A stretch of DNA of 64,000 nt from Papio anubis (lineage: Eukaryota; Chordata; Mammalia; Primates; Cercopithecidae), in assembly GCF_008728515.1 (NCBI RefSeq), contig NC_044985.1, positions 76,174,155 through 76,238,154 on the forward strand, read 5' to 3'. Each line of letters starts with the position of its first letter. The first letter of the stretch is position 1. The position numbers were made by a program, and so were the translations under genes. Of the stretch, positions 10,212-21,483 are shown piece by piece. The notes beneath the pieces were generated by a model. The model ran no database searches, was not told the origin of the DNA, and saw only the letters and a list, made by a program, of their open reading frames with translations.

Positions 10212-10670
10212 ACTAGGGAAGAGAGGGCTGGGGAGATGTTGGTCAAAATATGCACAATTTCAGTCAAATCATAGGAATATGTTCAAGCGATCTATTGTGC
10301 AACATGGTGATAACAATGAACCATATAGTCCATAACAATGGACTGCAGTTTTTTGGGATAGGGTCTTGCTGTGTCGCCCAGGTGGTAGTGCGATGGCTAT
10401 TCACGGGCATGATCATAGCATGCGAGAGCCTCGAACTCCTAGGCTCAAATGATATCCCTATCTCAGACTCTTCAAAACCTGGGACTGCATTTGAACTGTA
10501 TTCTTGAAAATCACTAAGAGAATATATTTCATGTGTTCTCACTATAAAATATGATAAGTGGATGAGGTAATGCATATGATAGGTAGATTTAGTCATTCCA
10601 CAATGCATATATATTTCAAAACGTCATGGTGTATATTATAAACATATACAATTTTTATTTGCCTTAAAAC
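10212..10670 (+). mobile_element. Sense 3' segment of a twin-primed L1 (L1MA/L1MB type)
   Basis: L1 3' UTR in sense orientation: GGGGAGATGTTGGTCAAA, TTCAAGCGATCTATTGTGC, then after a fossil Alu monomer CTAAGAGAATATATTTCATG and GTGGATGAGGTAATGCATATG, ending in a T/A-rich tail near 10670. Together with 9328-10205 it has the inverted-5'/sense-3' order expected from twin priming. Confidence 0.88.
10351..10492 (-). mobile_element. Fossil Alu monomer, FRAM-like, antisense
   Basis: A single Alu-arm-like unit. It contains GGCTATTCACGGGCATGATC, which matches the 7SL-like GTGAATAGCC segment kept in free right Alu monomers and in 7SL RNA but lost from ordinary Alu dimers. The order TAGGGTCTTGCTGTGTCGCC, that segment, then CCTCGAACTCCTAGGCTCAA fits a reversed monomer. 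GGACTGCA borders it on both sides (about 10341-10348 and 10483-10490), a likely target duplication. Confidence 0.75.
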
Positions 10671-10882
10671 AAATCTTTAAGAAATATATTTAAAAATTCA
10701 TTCATTCATTTAATAATATATATTTGAGATAATACTATGTATATAGGAAAATAAATCTAGAATGAATTCCATAATCTGGATAGTGGAAAATGAAGCCAAG
10801 GGTTATGTGCCTCTAAAGAAATGAAAATATATTGTAAGAGAGTGAGATAGGTGCAAGATCAAAGAATGGGAACTTACACTTC

Positions 10883-11332
10883 TGTATTAGTCAGGATTCT
10901 CTAGAGGGACAGAACTAGTAGGATAGATGTATATAAAAAAGGGAGTTTTGTTAAGGAGTATTAACTCACACGATCACAAGGTTTCACAATAGGCTGCCTG
11001 CAAGCTGAGGAGACAGGAAGCCAGTTTGAGTCCCAAAACTGAAGAATCTGGAATCCGGTGTTCAAAGGCAGGAAGCATCCAGCACAGGAGAAAGATGTCG
11101 ACTGGGAGGCTAAGCCAGTTTAGTCTCTCTACGTTCTTCTGATTGCTTTTATTCTGGCTGCGCTGGCAGCTGATTGGATGGTGCCCACCCAGACTGAGGG
11201 TGGATCTGCCTCTCCCAATCCACTGACTCATATTTTAATCTCCTTTGGCAACACCCTCACAGACACACACCCAGAAACAATGCTTTGCATCCTTCCATCT
11301 AATCAAGTTGACATTCAGTATTAACCATCACA
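10883..11332 (-). mobile_element. ERV-L type (MLT2-like) solo LTR, antisense
   Basis: A 450-bp solo LTR with TG...CA ends read on its own strand (TGTGATGGTTAAT ... TAATACA). It is flanked by an exact 5-bp duplication, ACTTC (10878-10882 and 11333-11337), the target size of ERV-L integrases. No internal viral sequence remains, so it arose by LTR-LTR recombination. I place it with MLT2-type LTRs from memory of the ends. The 85-codon antisense frame at 10974-11231 is in the LTR. Confidence 0.88.
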
Positions 11333-11337
11333 ACTTC

Positions 11338-12639
11338 TTTTTCACTGGTTGACTAAGAACCACAGTTTGCTGTCTTTCTGATACTAGCTATATCCTCAAG
11401 GCTGACTCGAATAAATAGTGATTTACACAAACCCCAATGAAGCATATATTTAAGAATTTTTTTAAGTTCCCCATTTTAATTTTACCAGCTCTTTCACTAT
11501 CTTAGGTAAAATTTTTATTTTTCCAACTGTTTTAGCCTAGTTTTCAGTAAATATTTTTCTTAGCTAATATGAAATTTAAAAATATCTACAACTGTTAGAA
11601 AGTGGGGAGTGTGCCTGTAGAACTATTTCTACTTACACTGGCATATATAATGCCAATGCCTTTACTATTTCTTGTATTAAATTATATAGTAATATTTTAC
11701 AACTGGGTAGAATTCCTAAATAGAGAACTCATTTATACAAAACCATTTCTTGCAGTAGTCATTCACTACTTCAACTCTCTGCAATCAGTGAAATCATTTT
11801 GTGACCTATAGAAATTTCCTGGTGGAAAAAAAAACAAATTGTGAGTACAATTTAACAGAATAAACCAAAAAAAGTTTATTAAAATTAACATATCAAGTTT
11901 TGCAGAGCAAATGATTTTTGAAAATCATGGAAATTAATGTACATTTTTAAGATCAAAAATTCTTTCACAGATTTTAGTGATTATATATAATCCTTTAGCA
12001 TCCCCCTAATGAGGTAATCTCTGGGAACCTGAGTGGTTTTAAAAATATTTAAAAATGTAATTCATTATGACTGAAATCCCATTGGGGTATAGATGCCAAC
12101 TTTGGATATGTAGGAAAGCTATTCACCAATGAAATAATTAAATACTATTTGAAGTTATATTTTAACAATCAAGGATTTATTAATGAAAGCTATAAGCCTT
12201 GTGTAAAATGAGAAGATATTGCTTGAGGCTGGGCTGGGCCTTGGCTAAGGAATTTAAGACTTTGCAATCCTGACACTTCTAAAATTTATGCAAATAATTT
12301 CTTTCAAATCTTGACTGTAATGAATAATTCTAAAAACGAAGTCTCAATTGACCCTTATCAACACTACTCTGATAGGAATGTTAATATAATTCTAACTAAT
12401 CAATATGCAAAGTTAGCGCATTTATGATAAATCTAAATTAAGATGTCTAGGCTGGTGTAGGTTTGTATGTGTTTGTGTAGGTGTACATTTCTTCTATATA
12501 TATTTTATTGATATTTGCTTAAAATATATTCACTGTAACCTTCAAACCAGTATTTCCTGAGCAACATAGACTTCGTTGCTAAAGCAAATTCCGTTTCACT
12601 TAAAAAAATCTAAAGCTGCATATAACTGGGTTATTGAAA
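11338..12639. other. Unassigned AT-rich intergenic sequence
   Basis: No recognisable repeat or gene over 1.3 kb. The 69-codon frame at 11602-11811 is hydrophobic but has no supporting feature. Confidence 0.5.
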
Positions 12640-12726
12640 ATAATAGTAATAATCATTTGTGTATAATCTTTACAACTTGCAAATAATTTTTACATTTATT
12701 TCCTATGTGACAACCCTTCAAGTGAC
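12640..12726 (+). repeat. MIR SINE fragment (left half)
   Basis: AATAGTAATAATCATTTGTG, then TTTACAACTTGC and TCCTATGTGACAACCCTTCA follow the MIR core order (tRNA-derived mammalian SINE), with heavy divergence. Confidence 0.5.
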
Positions 12727-13189
12727 AAACCAACTTAAAAATCTAAGAACTTGTCTGGTCAATTGTTGCATAGAATCGTATGTAACGAATCACGGTAAAG
12801 ACAAAAAGTAATTTTAAAACTGTTTTTGCAACTTTTACTTTTATGAGAACTTGGGAGATAATTTATTTCATATCCGATAATGTTTCTTAATAAAAACATT
12901 ATTTCTGTTTTTCTTATTACCCAATCTCCTACTTTTAGAATCTCTTTGTTTCCCAGATCTTTATAGTGAAGGTTTCCTTCTCTGTTTATCCTTCCCCTTA
13001 GTTTTGCTTGCTCTATCTCCAGTCTTTTGATTCAGAATCATAAATCATAAGATATACACTGATGACTGATGACATTTCCTTTGCTTTGGGGTAAGAGGGG
13101 GGAAAAAAGGACAGAATCTGAGTTGGCAAAAGTAAAAAAAAATGGGTATGAATGTACTAGGAAATCAGGAACACTTGTGACATTAGGCA
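12727..13189. other. Unassigned spacer between two MIR-like halves
   Basis: About 460 bp with no recognisable element. It separates two MIR pieces that would be adjacent in the consensus. Confidence 0.45.
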
Positions 13190-13275
13190 TTGCAATTCCC
13201 ATTTTTTAGAGTTGAAATCCAAAGGTCAGAGAAATTAAATTAATCAGCTAAGGTAAAATAAGTAGTAGATGAGAT
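13190..13275 (+). repeat. MIR SINE fragment (right half)
   Basis: CAATTCCCATTTTTTAGAG, then AAAGGTCAGAGAAATTAAAT and AGCTAAGGTAAAATAAGTAG match the second half of the MIR core (cccattttacagatgag...tcacacagc) with many changes. Confidence 0.5.
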
Positions 13276-13476
13276 CATTAATATTCCACATTTAATGTAA
13301 ATTTTAGTGTTTTTCTCTTCTTATCACATATATCTTGGCTTCTCCTATTTGTAGAAATAATTTAAAAATAAGAAGGAAAATTATTTTCAATAATCATTCT
13401 CAAAAATTTCTTCCCATCTTCAAATCTTATTATACACAAATATACAAAGTCACACATGCACACATATGTACACACA
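13276..13476. other. Unassigned sequence with CA-rich end
   Basis: AT-rich, ending in an ACACACA/CACATATG patch at about 13449-13478 directly next to an LTR. Confidence 0.45.
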
Positions 13477-13481
13477 CAACC

Positions 13482-13995
13482 TGTGATGGTTAATATTGAG
13501 TGTCAACTTGAGTGCATTGAAGGATGCAAAGTATTGTTTCTTGGTGTGTCTGTGAGGGCGTTGCGAAAGGAGATTAACATTTGAGTCAGTGGGCTAGGAA
13601 AGATAGACCCACCCTCAATCTCGTTGGGCACAATTTAATCAGCTGCCAATGTGACCAGAATAAAAGCAGGCAGAAGAAAGTGGAAAGACTAGATTGGCTT
13701 AGTCTTCTGGCCTACATCTTTCTCCCGTGCTGAATGCTTCCTGCCCCTCAACATCAGACTCCAAGTTCTTCAGCTTTTGGACTCTTGGACCTTTGACCAC
13801 AGAATGAAGGCTGCACTGTCGGCTTCCCTACTTCAGAGGCTTCAGGATGTGGACTGGTTTCCTTGCTCCTCAGCTTGCAGACAGCCTTTTGTGGGACCTC
13901 ACCTTGTGAGTGTGTGAATCAATACTCCTTAACAAACTCCACTTTATATATACATTTATTCTATTAGTTCTGTCCCTCTAGAGAACCCTAATACA
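13482..13995 (+). mobile_element. ERV-L type (MLT2-like) solo LTR, sense
   Basis: A 514-bp LTR from TGTGATGGTTAATATTGAG to CCCTCTAGAGAACCCTAATACA. It is the same family as the copies at 10883-11332 and 26830-27394. Flanking 5-mers CAACC and CAAGC agree at four of five positions, a decayed target duplication. A CTTTATATATAC stretch lies near the 3' end. No internal region. Confidence 0.87.
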
Positions 13996-14000
13996 CAAGC

Positions 14001-15482
14001 CCTTCCACTGCAAATGCCAACTAATTCCTTTGCTTTTTACCACTCTAATAACTGAAAATGGAAAGAAATCTATTCTTAAACATGTTTCTATGACTTAGTT
14101 ACTAGATTATTACCTAACCCCTGACTATTTCAGAGACAGACAGAATAAAAGTAGAATAGCCAGAAAAAGTCATCTTGTAAATTGATTTTTGGCAGACTGC
14201 TAATGATCACCCATATCTGATTGCTTCTCTTGGATGCGTATACAACTAGGCTACAGGTTCTAGTATCCCTTGTCATCAGGTATGACTCTGTGCTGAATTC
14301 TGACTAATGAATTGTCAGTGGAAGTCACATACAGCATACCACTGCCAGGATTGTCTTTAAAATCCTCCCATTGCCAATGTCAAATTTTTTCACTGCATTT
14401 TGGCTGAATGGATGGTGCTTCAAGGATCTGGAGGGCAATGAAGCTGTGAGGTGAAAGGATCTTGTGCTCCTGAATAAGCTCATGGAAGGGTATTAATGAA
14501 AGTCAATCACTTATTTCAATAAACCACAGATAGTTGAGTATCTGTATAAATTATTTTGAGTATCTAAAACAGGTATTCAAAGGACAGTGCTAACAAAAAT
14601 ACAGAATAATATTTAAGAAGAATATTCAAGAGAAAAGGTAGGAAAGAAAACTTTTTATCCTTTTTGTCACTATTTTGTTTCTTCCATTATTTTCATGGTG
14701 CTTTCTTTAATGTCACAAATTCACTCTTGGTTCTCCTCTCTACTTTGTAGAAATGACTACAAAGTCTATGCAGTCTCTACCTTCTATTTGTTGCATTATC
14801 TCTTAGTATTTCTGATTTCTTGGACATAAACAAAACAAAACAAAATTTTAAAGATTTTGTTCTTTCACTGCAATTTCAGTATGTATTTGTAGGGTTATTA
14901 GACAGAATATGATAAAAAGTTGGTTGGCCAAAAGATATCAATAAGATAGATAAGAAAGGCTTGATTTGAGTCAAGGACCCAAGAATCTGCCCTACAACAC
15001 ATGCAAGCCCTGGAGGACTTCAAAAACGTGAAGGAGGAGTAGAATCCAAGAATCCAAAGAATGTACTGTAATACAGGCATCTATCTTCAAGATAAAGGTT
15101 ACAGAATTTGGGAAGCTGACGAGAAGTGAGCAGTGTGTTTCTGTGTTCACCAGAAGTGAAAATGTGTCAGAAAATGCAATATCTTTTCTATAAATACCAT
15201 CATAAGTAAAAATTTAAGAAGTAGAACTATAGCTACATCACAAATTGCAAGACACATTCAAACTACAGAGCTTTTATATTCTAAGCATCAGCCTAAGAGT
15301 TAGATTGCAGACTTCATACACTTGTCTTCTATGTATACTCATATCTGAATAGAGATATAATGATTGGAGCAATCAAATAGGACCATCTCTAAAAAAAAAA
15401 CAGAATCTGAAAACATGACCTGCCTGCTTTGAGTAGGATCTACACTCCTCTACCACTTGCATTCTTTTATAACAATAAAAAT
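14001..15482. other. Unassigned sequence, possible decayed LTR at 14200-14490
   Basis: Mostly unrecognised. At about 14200-14490 the order GACTAATGAATTGTCAGTGGAAGTCAC, then a GCTGAATGGATGGTG block resembles a common LTR-like repeat that I cannot name with confidence. A short AAAAC run lies near 14829-14845. Confidence 0.35.
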
Positions 15483-15540
15483 AATAATAGCCAACAAGTA
15501 TTTAGTGTCTACCATGAGCCCAGCATAGTAAACCATTCAT
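15483..15540 (+). repeat. MIR SINE fragment
   Basis: AATAATAGCCAACAAGTATT, then TGTCTACCATGAGCCCAGCA matches the start of the MIR core (aataatagctaacatttattgag...tgccaggca). Confidence 0.55.
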
Positions 15541-15558
15541 GGCTAGTCTTCCAGAATT

Positions 15559-15579
15559 AAAAAAAAAAAAAAAAAAAAA
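15559..15579. repeat. (A)21 homopolymer
   Basis: Twenty-one consecutive A residues; no SINE or retrocopy is recognised immediately upstream. Confidence 0.95.
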
Positions 15580-16984
15580 CGATTTAAAATATGCTTGCTG
15601 GTTGGAATTAATAAGTATATATTGTGTTGAACAAAATGGGATGAGGTATTTGTAGGTAAAACAACAAACATATACAATTATCTTTGAAAACTGGAGGCTT
15701 CCAGAAACATTTGACTCGGCCAATAGACTGATGAATTGAAAAACTATAGCAGATTCCAACTGAAGTAAACTGGAGTCTCATTTGTAGTTTCACACCTGCC
15801 TAGGGACACAGCTTTCTGTATGGTCCGAAGTCAAAACATCTCCACATAAAGCAGTCGAGTACCCCACAGACCGTTCAGACTATTCCTCACAGTGTCTGTG
15901 CATGCTCAGGGAGAGATTCATGCAGTAAGTGTTGGCATCACAAAATGTTACCAGGCCGACATGAGGACTGGGCTTTCAGCCCAGGTACACTAAATACCAG
16001 AAGGCAGGAAAGAGGAGCAGCTGGCAACTGTTATGGCCACATGTATCAACCTTCTTTCCACCCTCCTTCACTCTTGAAGGATGAAAACAGTTCTTACATC
16101 TGGGACAGGAGTTGCCATCATAGCTCATGTAGCCCTGTCAGGGGGCTATATCTGGTAGAACAGAAATATCAGCAGGGGTTTTCTTCCAAAGCTCAGAGCT
16201 GTCAGGTAAAAATTGAAGGGGAGCCCAGAAATGTTCAAGGGAATCAGCCAAACATGTTTTTGGTGTATATCGTTTTCTTTATCAGACACAGTGAAGTTGG
16301 AGAAACTCCTGTTCCACATAAGATCTGGTCATAAACATTGTAGGTAAAAAACTTGATTCTGATGGAAAGTTTTATTCCTCTAATTTTCTGGCCTTAATAT
16401 GGTACTTAATCTGAAGAAATAGCTCATTTTAAAAACATTTATTTGGATATCACTATGCATAAATGTGCTAATATGAGTCATTATACATGTGATTATTTTC
16501 ATATGACAAATTAGGATATGGAAAAGGGAGGTAATTTTATGACCAGTTGAAAAGTGAGGATACACTTAATTACATTAGAGTTGATGTAGTAAAATAAATT
16601 ATATATGCTGTAAGGTTTTAGCCTAGTCCTGAAAATAATAATGATTAAATAAATGATATATCTTTAATTCACTGATGTTTTCACTATTCTGAAATATTTT
16701 GAGTTATGTTAGTATGATTTTTTACATTCTTTGCTTCTATTTTTTCTTTTAAATAAATATTGATCCATGGTACTTATCCACAAAATACTAGAACAGTTTC
16801 TCTGGTTATAGGTTCAAGAACTCTGCATTTAAAAGAATGTTCATAGTATTTCTTACACTTAGGAGCTAAATATTTACCATTAGTATTTCTCTTAACTTTG
16901 TTATCCACTTTTTGTTATTTTTGTTTCTATATTAGTGAATATACAAGTTGACATATTCTAATTTAAATTAAAGGACCATAAATT
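15580..16984. other. Unassigned sequence with a 129-codon open frame
   Basis: No repeat family recognised. The plus-strand frame 15945-16334 is the longest outside clear repeats. Its product (MLPGRHEDWAFSPG...) shows no signal peptide, membrane span or known motif, and no promoter or splice context is evident. It may be chance or part of an old retroelement or retrocopy. I do not call it a gene. Confidence 0.4.
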
Positions 16985-17125
16985 TCTTAGTCATTCAGGA
17001 TCAAAACCTTGAGTCAGAGTCATCATTACAGTCCACTCATTCCCATCCCTGTAAGGCAATGGCAAAGTCCAATAGATTCTGCTTCTATCATGCCTGTGAA
17101 TGCTCTGTAGATTACAAAGCATATA
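16985..17125 (+). repeat. Possible L2 LINE fragment
   Basis: AACCTTGAGTCAGAGTCATC, then GGCAAAGTCCAATAGATTCTGC parallels the L2 order (cctgggagtcatccttgac ... caagtcctgtcgattctac). Short and strongly diverged. Confidence 0.35.
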
Positions 17126-17305
17126 TACCCATCAAAATAGTCTTAATTATAAATAATAAAAAGCAGTCAAAATTGGCTTAAAAATGAAAATGACTTATTG
17201 GCTTATACATCACTACCTTCCAGTGGTAGGGAAAATATCAAGCGTCGTTTGACCAAGTTTCCCTCCCCGTCTCTCTATGATTCTCTTTGTTATTCCTTCT
17301 TTAGA

Positions 17306-17430
17306 TTGCTTTTGGAAATATGGATATTTTAGCAATATTGATAATTCCAATACATAAACATGGGATTTTTTTCCATTTGTTTGTGTCATCTATGATTTCT
17401 TTCAGTAGTTTTGTAGTAAGATTTTACTTG
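17306..17430 (-). mobile_element. L1 ORF2 fragment, antisense
   Basis: AATATGGATATTTTAGCAAT, then CCATTTGTTTGTGTCATCTA is the reverse complement of a mid-ORF2 stretch (reverse transcriptase to C-terminal region). About 125 bp, both ends truncated. The 81-codon frame at 17320-17565 begins in it and is not a gene. Confidence 0.8.
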
Positions 17431-18419
17431 TTTTCTGTTTTTTTGTTTTTGTTTTCTTTTTACTCAATCTGGCTTTTTACATGGCAGAAGAATGGCTGTT
17501 GCAATTCAAGGGTCATATACACAAATATCAATACCCAGAAGGTGAGAGGAATCAAGTTTTCATAGTGGTCATATTGTTCTTCATTCTGATTAGACTGGTT
17601 CAAGTCATACATCCATTTTTGCACAGAAATGCCATATGATGATTGGCTGAGAACTGAATTATGTGTCCCTCCCATTCAATTTAAATTTGTCAGTGTTTGA
17701 CCTATCCCAGACAAAGTTTCAATTCTTTATGTGTGCAGGAAAAAATTTCATCTATCTCTACAGCTACTGTACAAGTGACTAACAGGTGCTTTGATGCCTA
17801 CCAACCAAAAACCACCAAGAATACACATGTGATCAAACAAAGATATGCATATTTCTCACTGCAATAAGGAAGATTGTTCACCATTAAGAACTCAGTAAAA
17901 GAGTATTGGGAGGAAAATGTTATAGAATATGGGCTTGTGTTTGGTGAATTTGGTAGTTCAAGGAAGTAAAGGTTGTTTTCGGATTGAGTGTTGTCACAAA
18001 AGAGGAACATTTCAATGAATGGCATCTCAACATTTTGTATCTAGTAGAGTGTGGGGAATAAAATTGTTTTTACCTTTCTCAAGTGGAATGAACTCTGGGA
18101 AGGTGATAACAAAGTTTACTATGTTCTATAAATCGTTTAAGGATATGAACCACATTGCAATGATTTTCTAAATCACCTCCATACCATGTATACAGATTAA
18201 TAGTAGATATTCAGTCCATATATATTGACTTGCCCTAAAAGTTATTCTTCAGATGAATCAGTGGAACTATGAAATTTTGTGAGATTTACTCAAGATTTAG
18301 CTTGATGGATGAAAACACCTATTGTTTATAAAATGTTAATTTTGACAGAAAGTATTGTAGGGACATTTAAAATGTTATAACACTTAGTACCAAAACAAAA
18401 CTAATATATCTGTATTGTT
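17431..18419. other. Unassigned intergenic sequence
   Basis: No recognised repeat or gene. Confidence 0.5.
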
Positions 18420-18505
18420 ATTTACATTTCATTAATGAGAAAAAAGGGGCTGAATGAAATTTAATAATTTAGCCAATGTTATGCAGATAGTATATGACAA
18501 TATAA
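18420..18505 (+). repeat. MIR SINE fragment
   Basis: TACATTTCATTAATGAGAAA, GGGGCTGAATGAAATTTAAT and AGCCAATGTTATGCAGATAG follow the second half of the MIR core (gatgaggaaactgaggc ... gcccaaggtcacacagc). Confidence 0.5.
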
Positions 18506-18617
18506 GTGTTTTCCCACTATAAACCACTATTTCTTTAGAGAATTATGGACTTACACTTTCTGAATTTCTAGAAATCTGGTTTTGGAGGTTTTAGCTGCAG
18601 CAAGACCTATAGCATAT

Positions 18618-18781
18618 AATTTTTTTTTGTGACTTTTTTTGTTGTTTTGAGACAAGGTCTCACTCTGTTGCCCAGGCTGCAGTGCAGTGGTGTGATCATA
18701 ACTCTTTGCAGCTTCCAACTGACCCTCCTGTCTTAGCCTTCCAAGTACCTGGGACTACAGGCTTGAGCCTCTGTTTCCAGC
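18618..18781 (-). mobile_element. AluJ right-arm or monomer-like SINE, antisense
   Basis: A single reversed Alu arm: interrupted T-run, GAGACAAGGTCTCACTCTG, GTGTGATCATAACTC and GGGACTACAGGCTTGAGCC. GATCATAACTC is the AluJ/monomer-type box. About 15 bp is missing after TTCCAAC. TAGCATAT lies on both sides (18610-18617 and 18782-18789), so it inserted as a monomeric or truncated unit. Confidence 0.8.
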
Positions 18782-18789
18782 TAGCATAT

Positions 18790-21483
18790 GGTTTTCTAAC
18801 CAATATTTAAGTTCAGTCTAATGTTGTAAACCATACTAAATTCAGAATATTCTTAATGCAATGGGAAATATTAATCTACTAATCAATACTCGGCTTCCCT
18901 GACATTGATGGATTATGATAGAGATCAAGTTTACTTCATTTTAATTGAGAAAGTAAGTATGCAGAGCAAATGAAATATCTTCTTTGGTTACCCAATATCA
19001 TAAGCTATTGCATTTTTGTTAGCTTTGGTTTTAATATTAACCTTTGTTAATATTAAAGAGGTTTAATATTTTACTGTGTTTAGTTTACTATGCTTATTCC
19101 CGTGATGAAATCCATTTTTACTATGTTTAGTTTACTATGCTTGTTCCTGTGATTAAATCCATTTCACACAATGTAAATGTCATGCTTCAGCACTGATTTT
19201 GCCTTAACTTATAATTTCTTTCAACGGTTTTAATCTTGGGAATGTAGACGATTTAAAGTGTAGAGACTTTAAATAGGAAGGTTCAGTTTTTAATTAAGTC
19301 TTAAAATCATTGAGAAATGTTTAATTTGTCAGAGATTGAGAATTGTTGGAAAGACACAACTGCAAAATGCAGAGAATAATGATTACCTACGATGTTAACA
19401 TTTTTAATAGATACAGACTTTTTTCTTGCTACATGATGTTTCTTAATGGTGTTTAGAAAAAGCATACTGCTTCTTTTGCTTCTTATGGTAGAGGAATGAA
19501 CTATGGTTGCAGAGTGTGTAATTAAGAAAAAAAGTTGTTACTTTCTGGGAAGAAATTGCCTAAAAACAGAAAAATCTTACCTCTCCTACCTCTTCTACCT
19601 TTTAAGAAACTCCTTTTTATAGCTCAAACTTCCTTTCTAAAGACCTAATTTCAAATGCTACCACTTTAATCTTCAGTGGCTTTTTGTGTTGTTTCAGAGA
19701 ACAATAAATGTATATGTAACATTTAAGCTATCAGTAATTCATTATGTAAGAGCAGTTCAACGGAAACACCAGGCTGAAACTATTGATTAAGATGTGAAAT
19801 TTCTAAAACATTACCAACAACTTCAACTTTTTTGTATTTCCAGAGGAATTTATATGAACACAATTATTGAGTATAGTAGCCAGATACAACCCGATTAGCT
19901 ATTAACACTTTGATTTTTAAAATACATATTCCAGAAGAAAATTACTCTTAAATTTATTTCTTTATTCCAGTAAGAGGAAAGTTAAGACATTTTTATACTC
20001 TTCAGTCAAAATAAACAATTATGCAGGTATATGAACATTGGCATATAGTCTGTTCTACTTGTCCGTTAAAAATATCATACATAAGCTTAACTCTCAAAAT
20101 AATTGAGTTTCCTTTAATATATGTGATAGAAGCAGTAATAATATATGATTTTAATTATAACATTGTAAAAATAAGTTTTCTTTTGGCATTAACATTTGCT
20201 AAAAAAATACAATGGAGAGCAAGTGTGTTTCATCCATTACCGACAAGGAAAAGGATGTTTATATAAACATTTTAATTATTTAAATTGTTGATGTAGTTTG
20301 ATGGCAAACTGTCTTTCTGAAACATATGTTTTTCATTGTCGTAATCACAGTTTTTCAATCTCAGTAGGGAATTAACTTGAGCTGATACTACTATAATAAC
20401 AGCAAGATTTACTGATAACTCATTTCTCAATAAACAGATGTTGATTTCTATTAGTAGAAGGTATCTGAAAGATAAATTGCAAGTAATCTCTGCTAATGAT
20501 TCAGATATTAAACAATGGACATAATTCAGAATAATTGTTTTATTAGAAAAAATTATATTTTCCCTTTTTTTATATGTAGAATAAATTGTGCCAACTCCCT
20601 TTTTGGACCGTAACCATCATGTACGTCTAATATTTAATTCACTGGATTGCTTTAAAAATTATGTTAAATATGCAATGTTATCAACTGAAACTTATTCCCA
20701 AGAACTTAGGCATGACCATTTAAAAACTACTATAAAATAAGAAAATTCCTTTGCTTCAACTTTATTTCCAATGCAAAGTTTATTGTGAAAATGGCACACG
20801 TGCTTGGCATTGCCTGAAACGAAGTTTAGATTCTTTCATCATCAAAAGCATTTACAAAGAGTCTTCATGTGTGTAACCCTTGGCAAGCTACTGTACAAAA
20901 TGTTTCAACAGAGAAACTGCTCTCAGCTAGAAGTACCCTATCTATGAGTTAGTGTCACCTCTGAGCTATGCTGATCATCAGACAGAAACCAATTCTGAAG
21001 TATGAAGGCTCACCACTAAAACAGTGTTCATGAGAAGTGATCCAATTTCTACTGAACGGTCAAGCTGAACACATGTGGCAAAGTTCACAATGGTAGGGAA
21101 AGCAGTACCTATCTCAAATTATGAAATGCTATGGTTGATTATTGCAAGGTGAGAATAGAGTGGAATCCCCTACTTGCAAATGTTCTGAAAGAATACATCT
21201 TTTAAGACAAAGAATATTTACATATTCTAATGAATATTAATTTGAAGACATGGATGAAGAAGTGCAGTAGTCAGAATATTCCAGATAGTTTTAACAGAGT
21301 AAAAATATTATTAGGAGTAGATATGTTTGATGCTTGCAAAGAATAATTTAAAGAGTGATCTGAAAGCACATATAAGGATTAAAAAGAAGTATTAAACAGG
21401 TAGGGGAGGCAAGATGATGGTTGTGGAAAGCTAGACAGAGGATGTAGAACATTAATTTACAGTTCTTGGAGAGCTTTGCTGAC
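18790..21483. other. Repeat-poor unassigned block
   Basis: About 2.7 kb in which I recognise no interspersed repeat, only the 47-bp tandem duplication at 19073-19166. The 81-codon frame at 20021-20266 has no support as a gene. If conservation exists in the window, this is one of the candidate places, but the sequence alone does not show it. Confidence 0.45.
19073..19166. repeat. 47-bp tandem duplication (two copies)
   Basis: The unit starting ACTGTGTTTAGTTTACTATG at 19073 repeats as ACTATGTTTAGTTTACTATG at 19120, with only a handful of substitutions between copies. Confidence 0.88.

Noticed and set aside
12640..13275. tRNA gene suggested by MIR similarity
   Set aside because: Only tRNA-derived SINE core sequence remains; no intact A and B boxes or cloverleaf.
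15945..16334. Possible protein gene of 129 codons
   Set aside because: No motif, signal, membrane span or gene structure; kept only as a weak observation.
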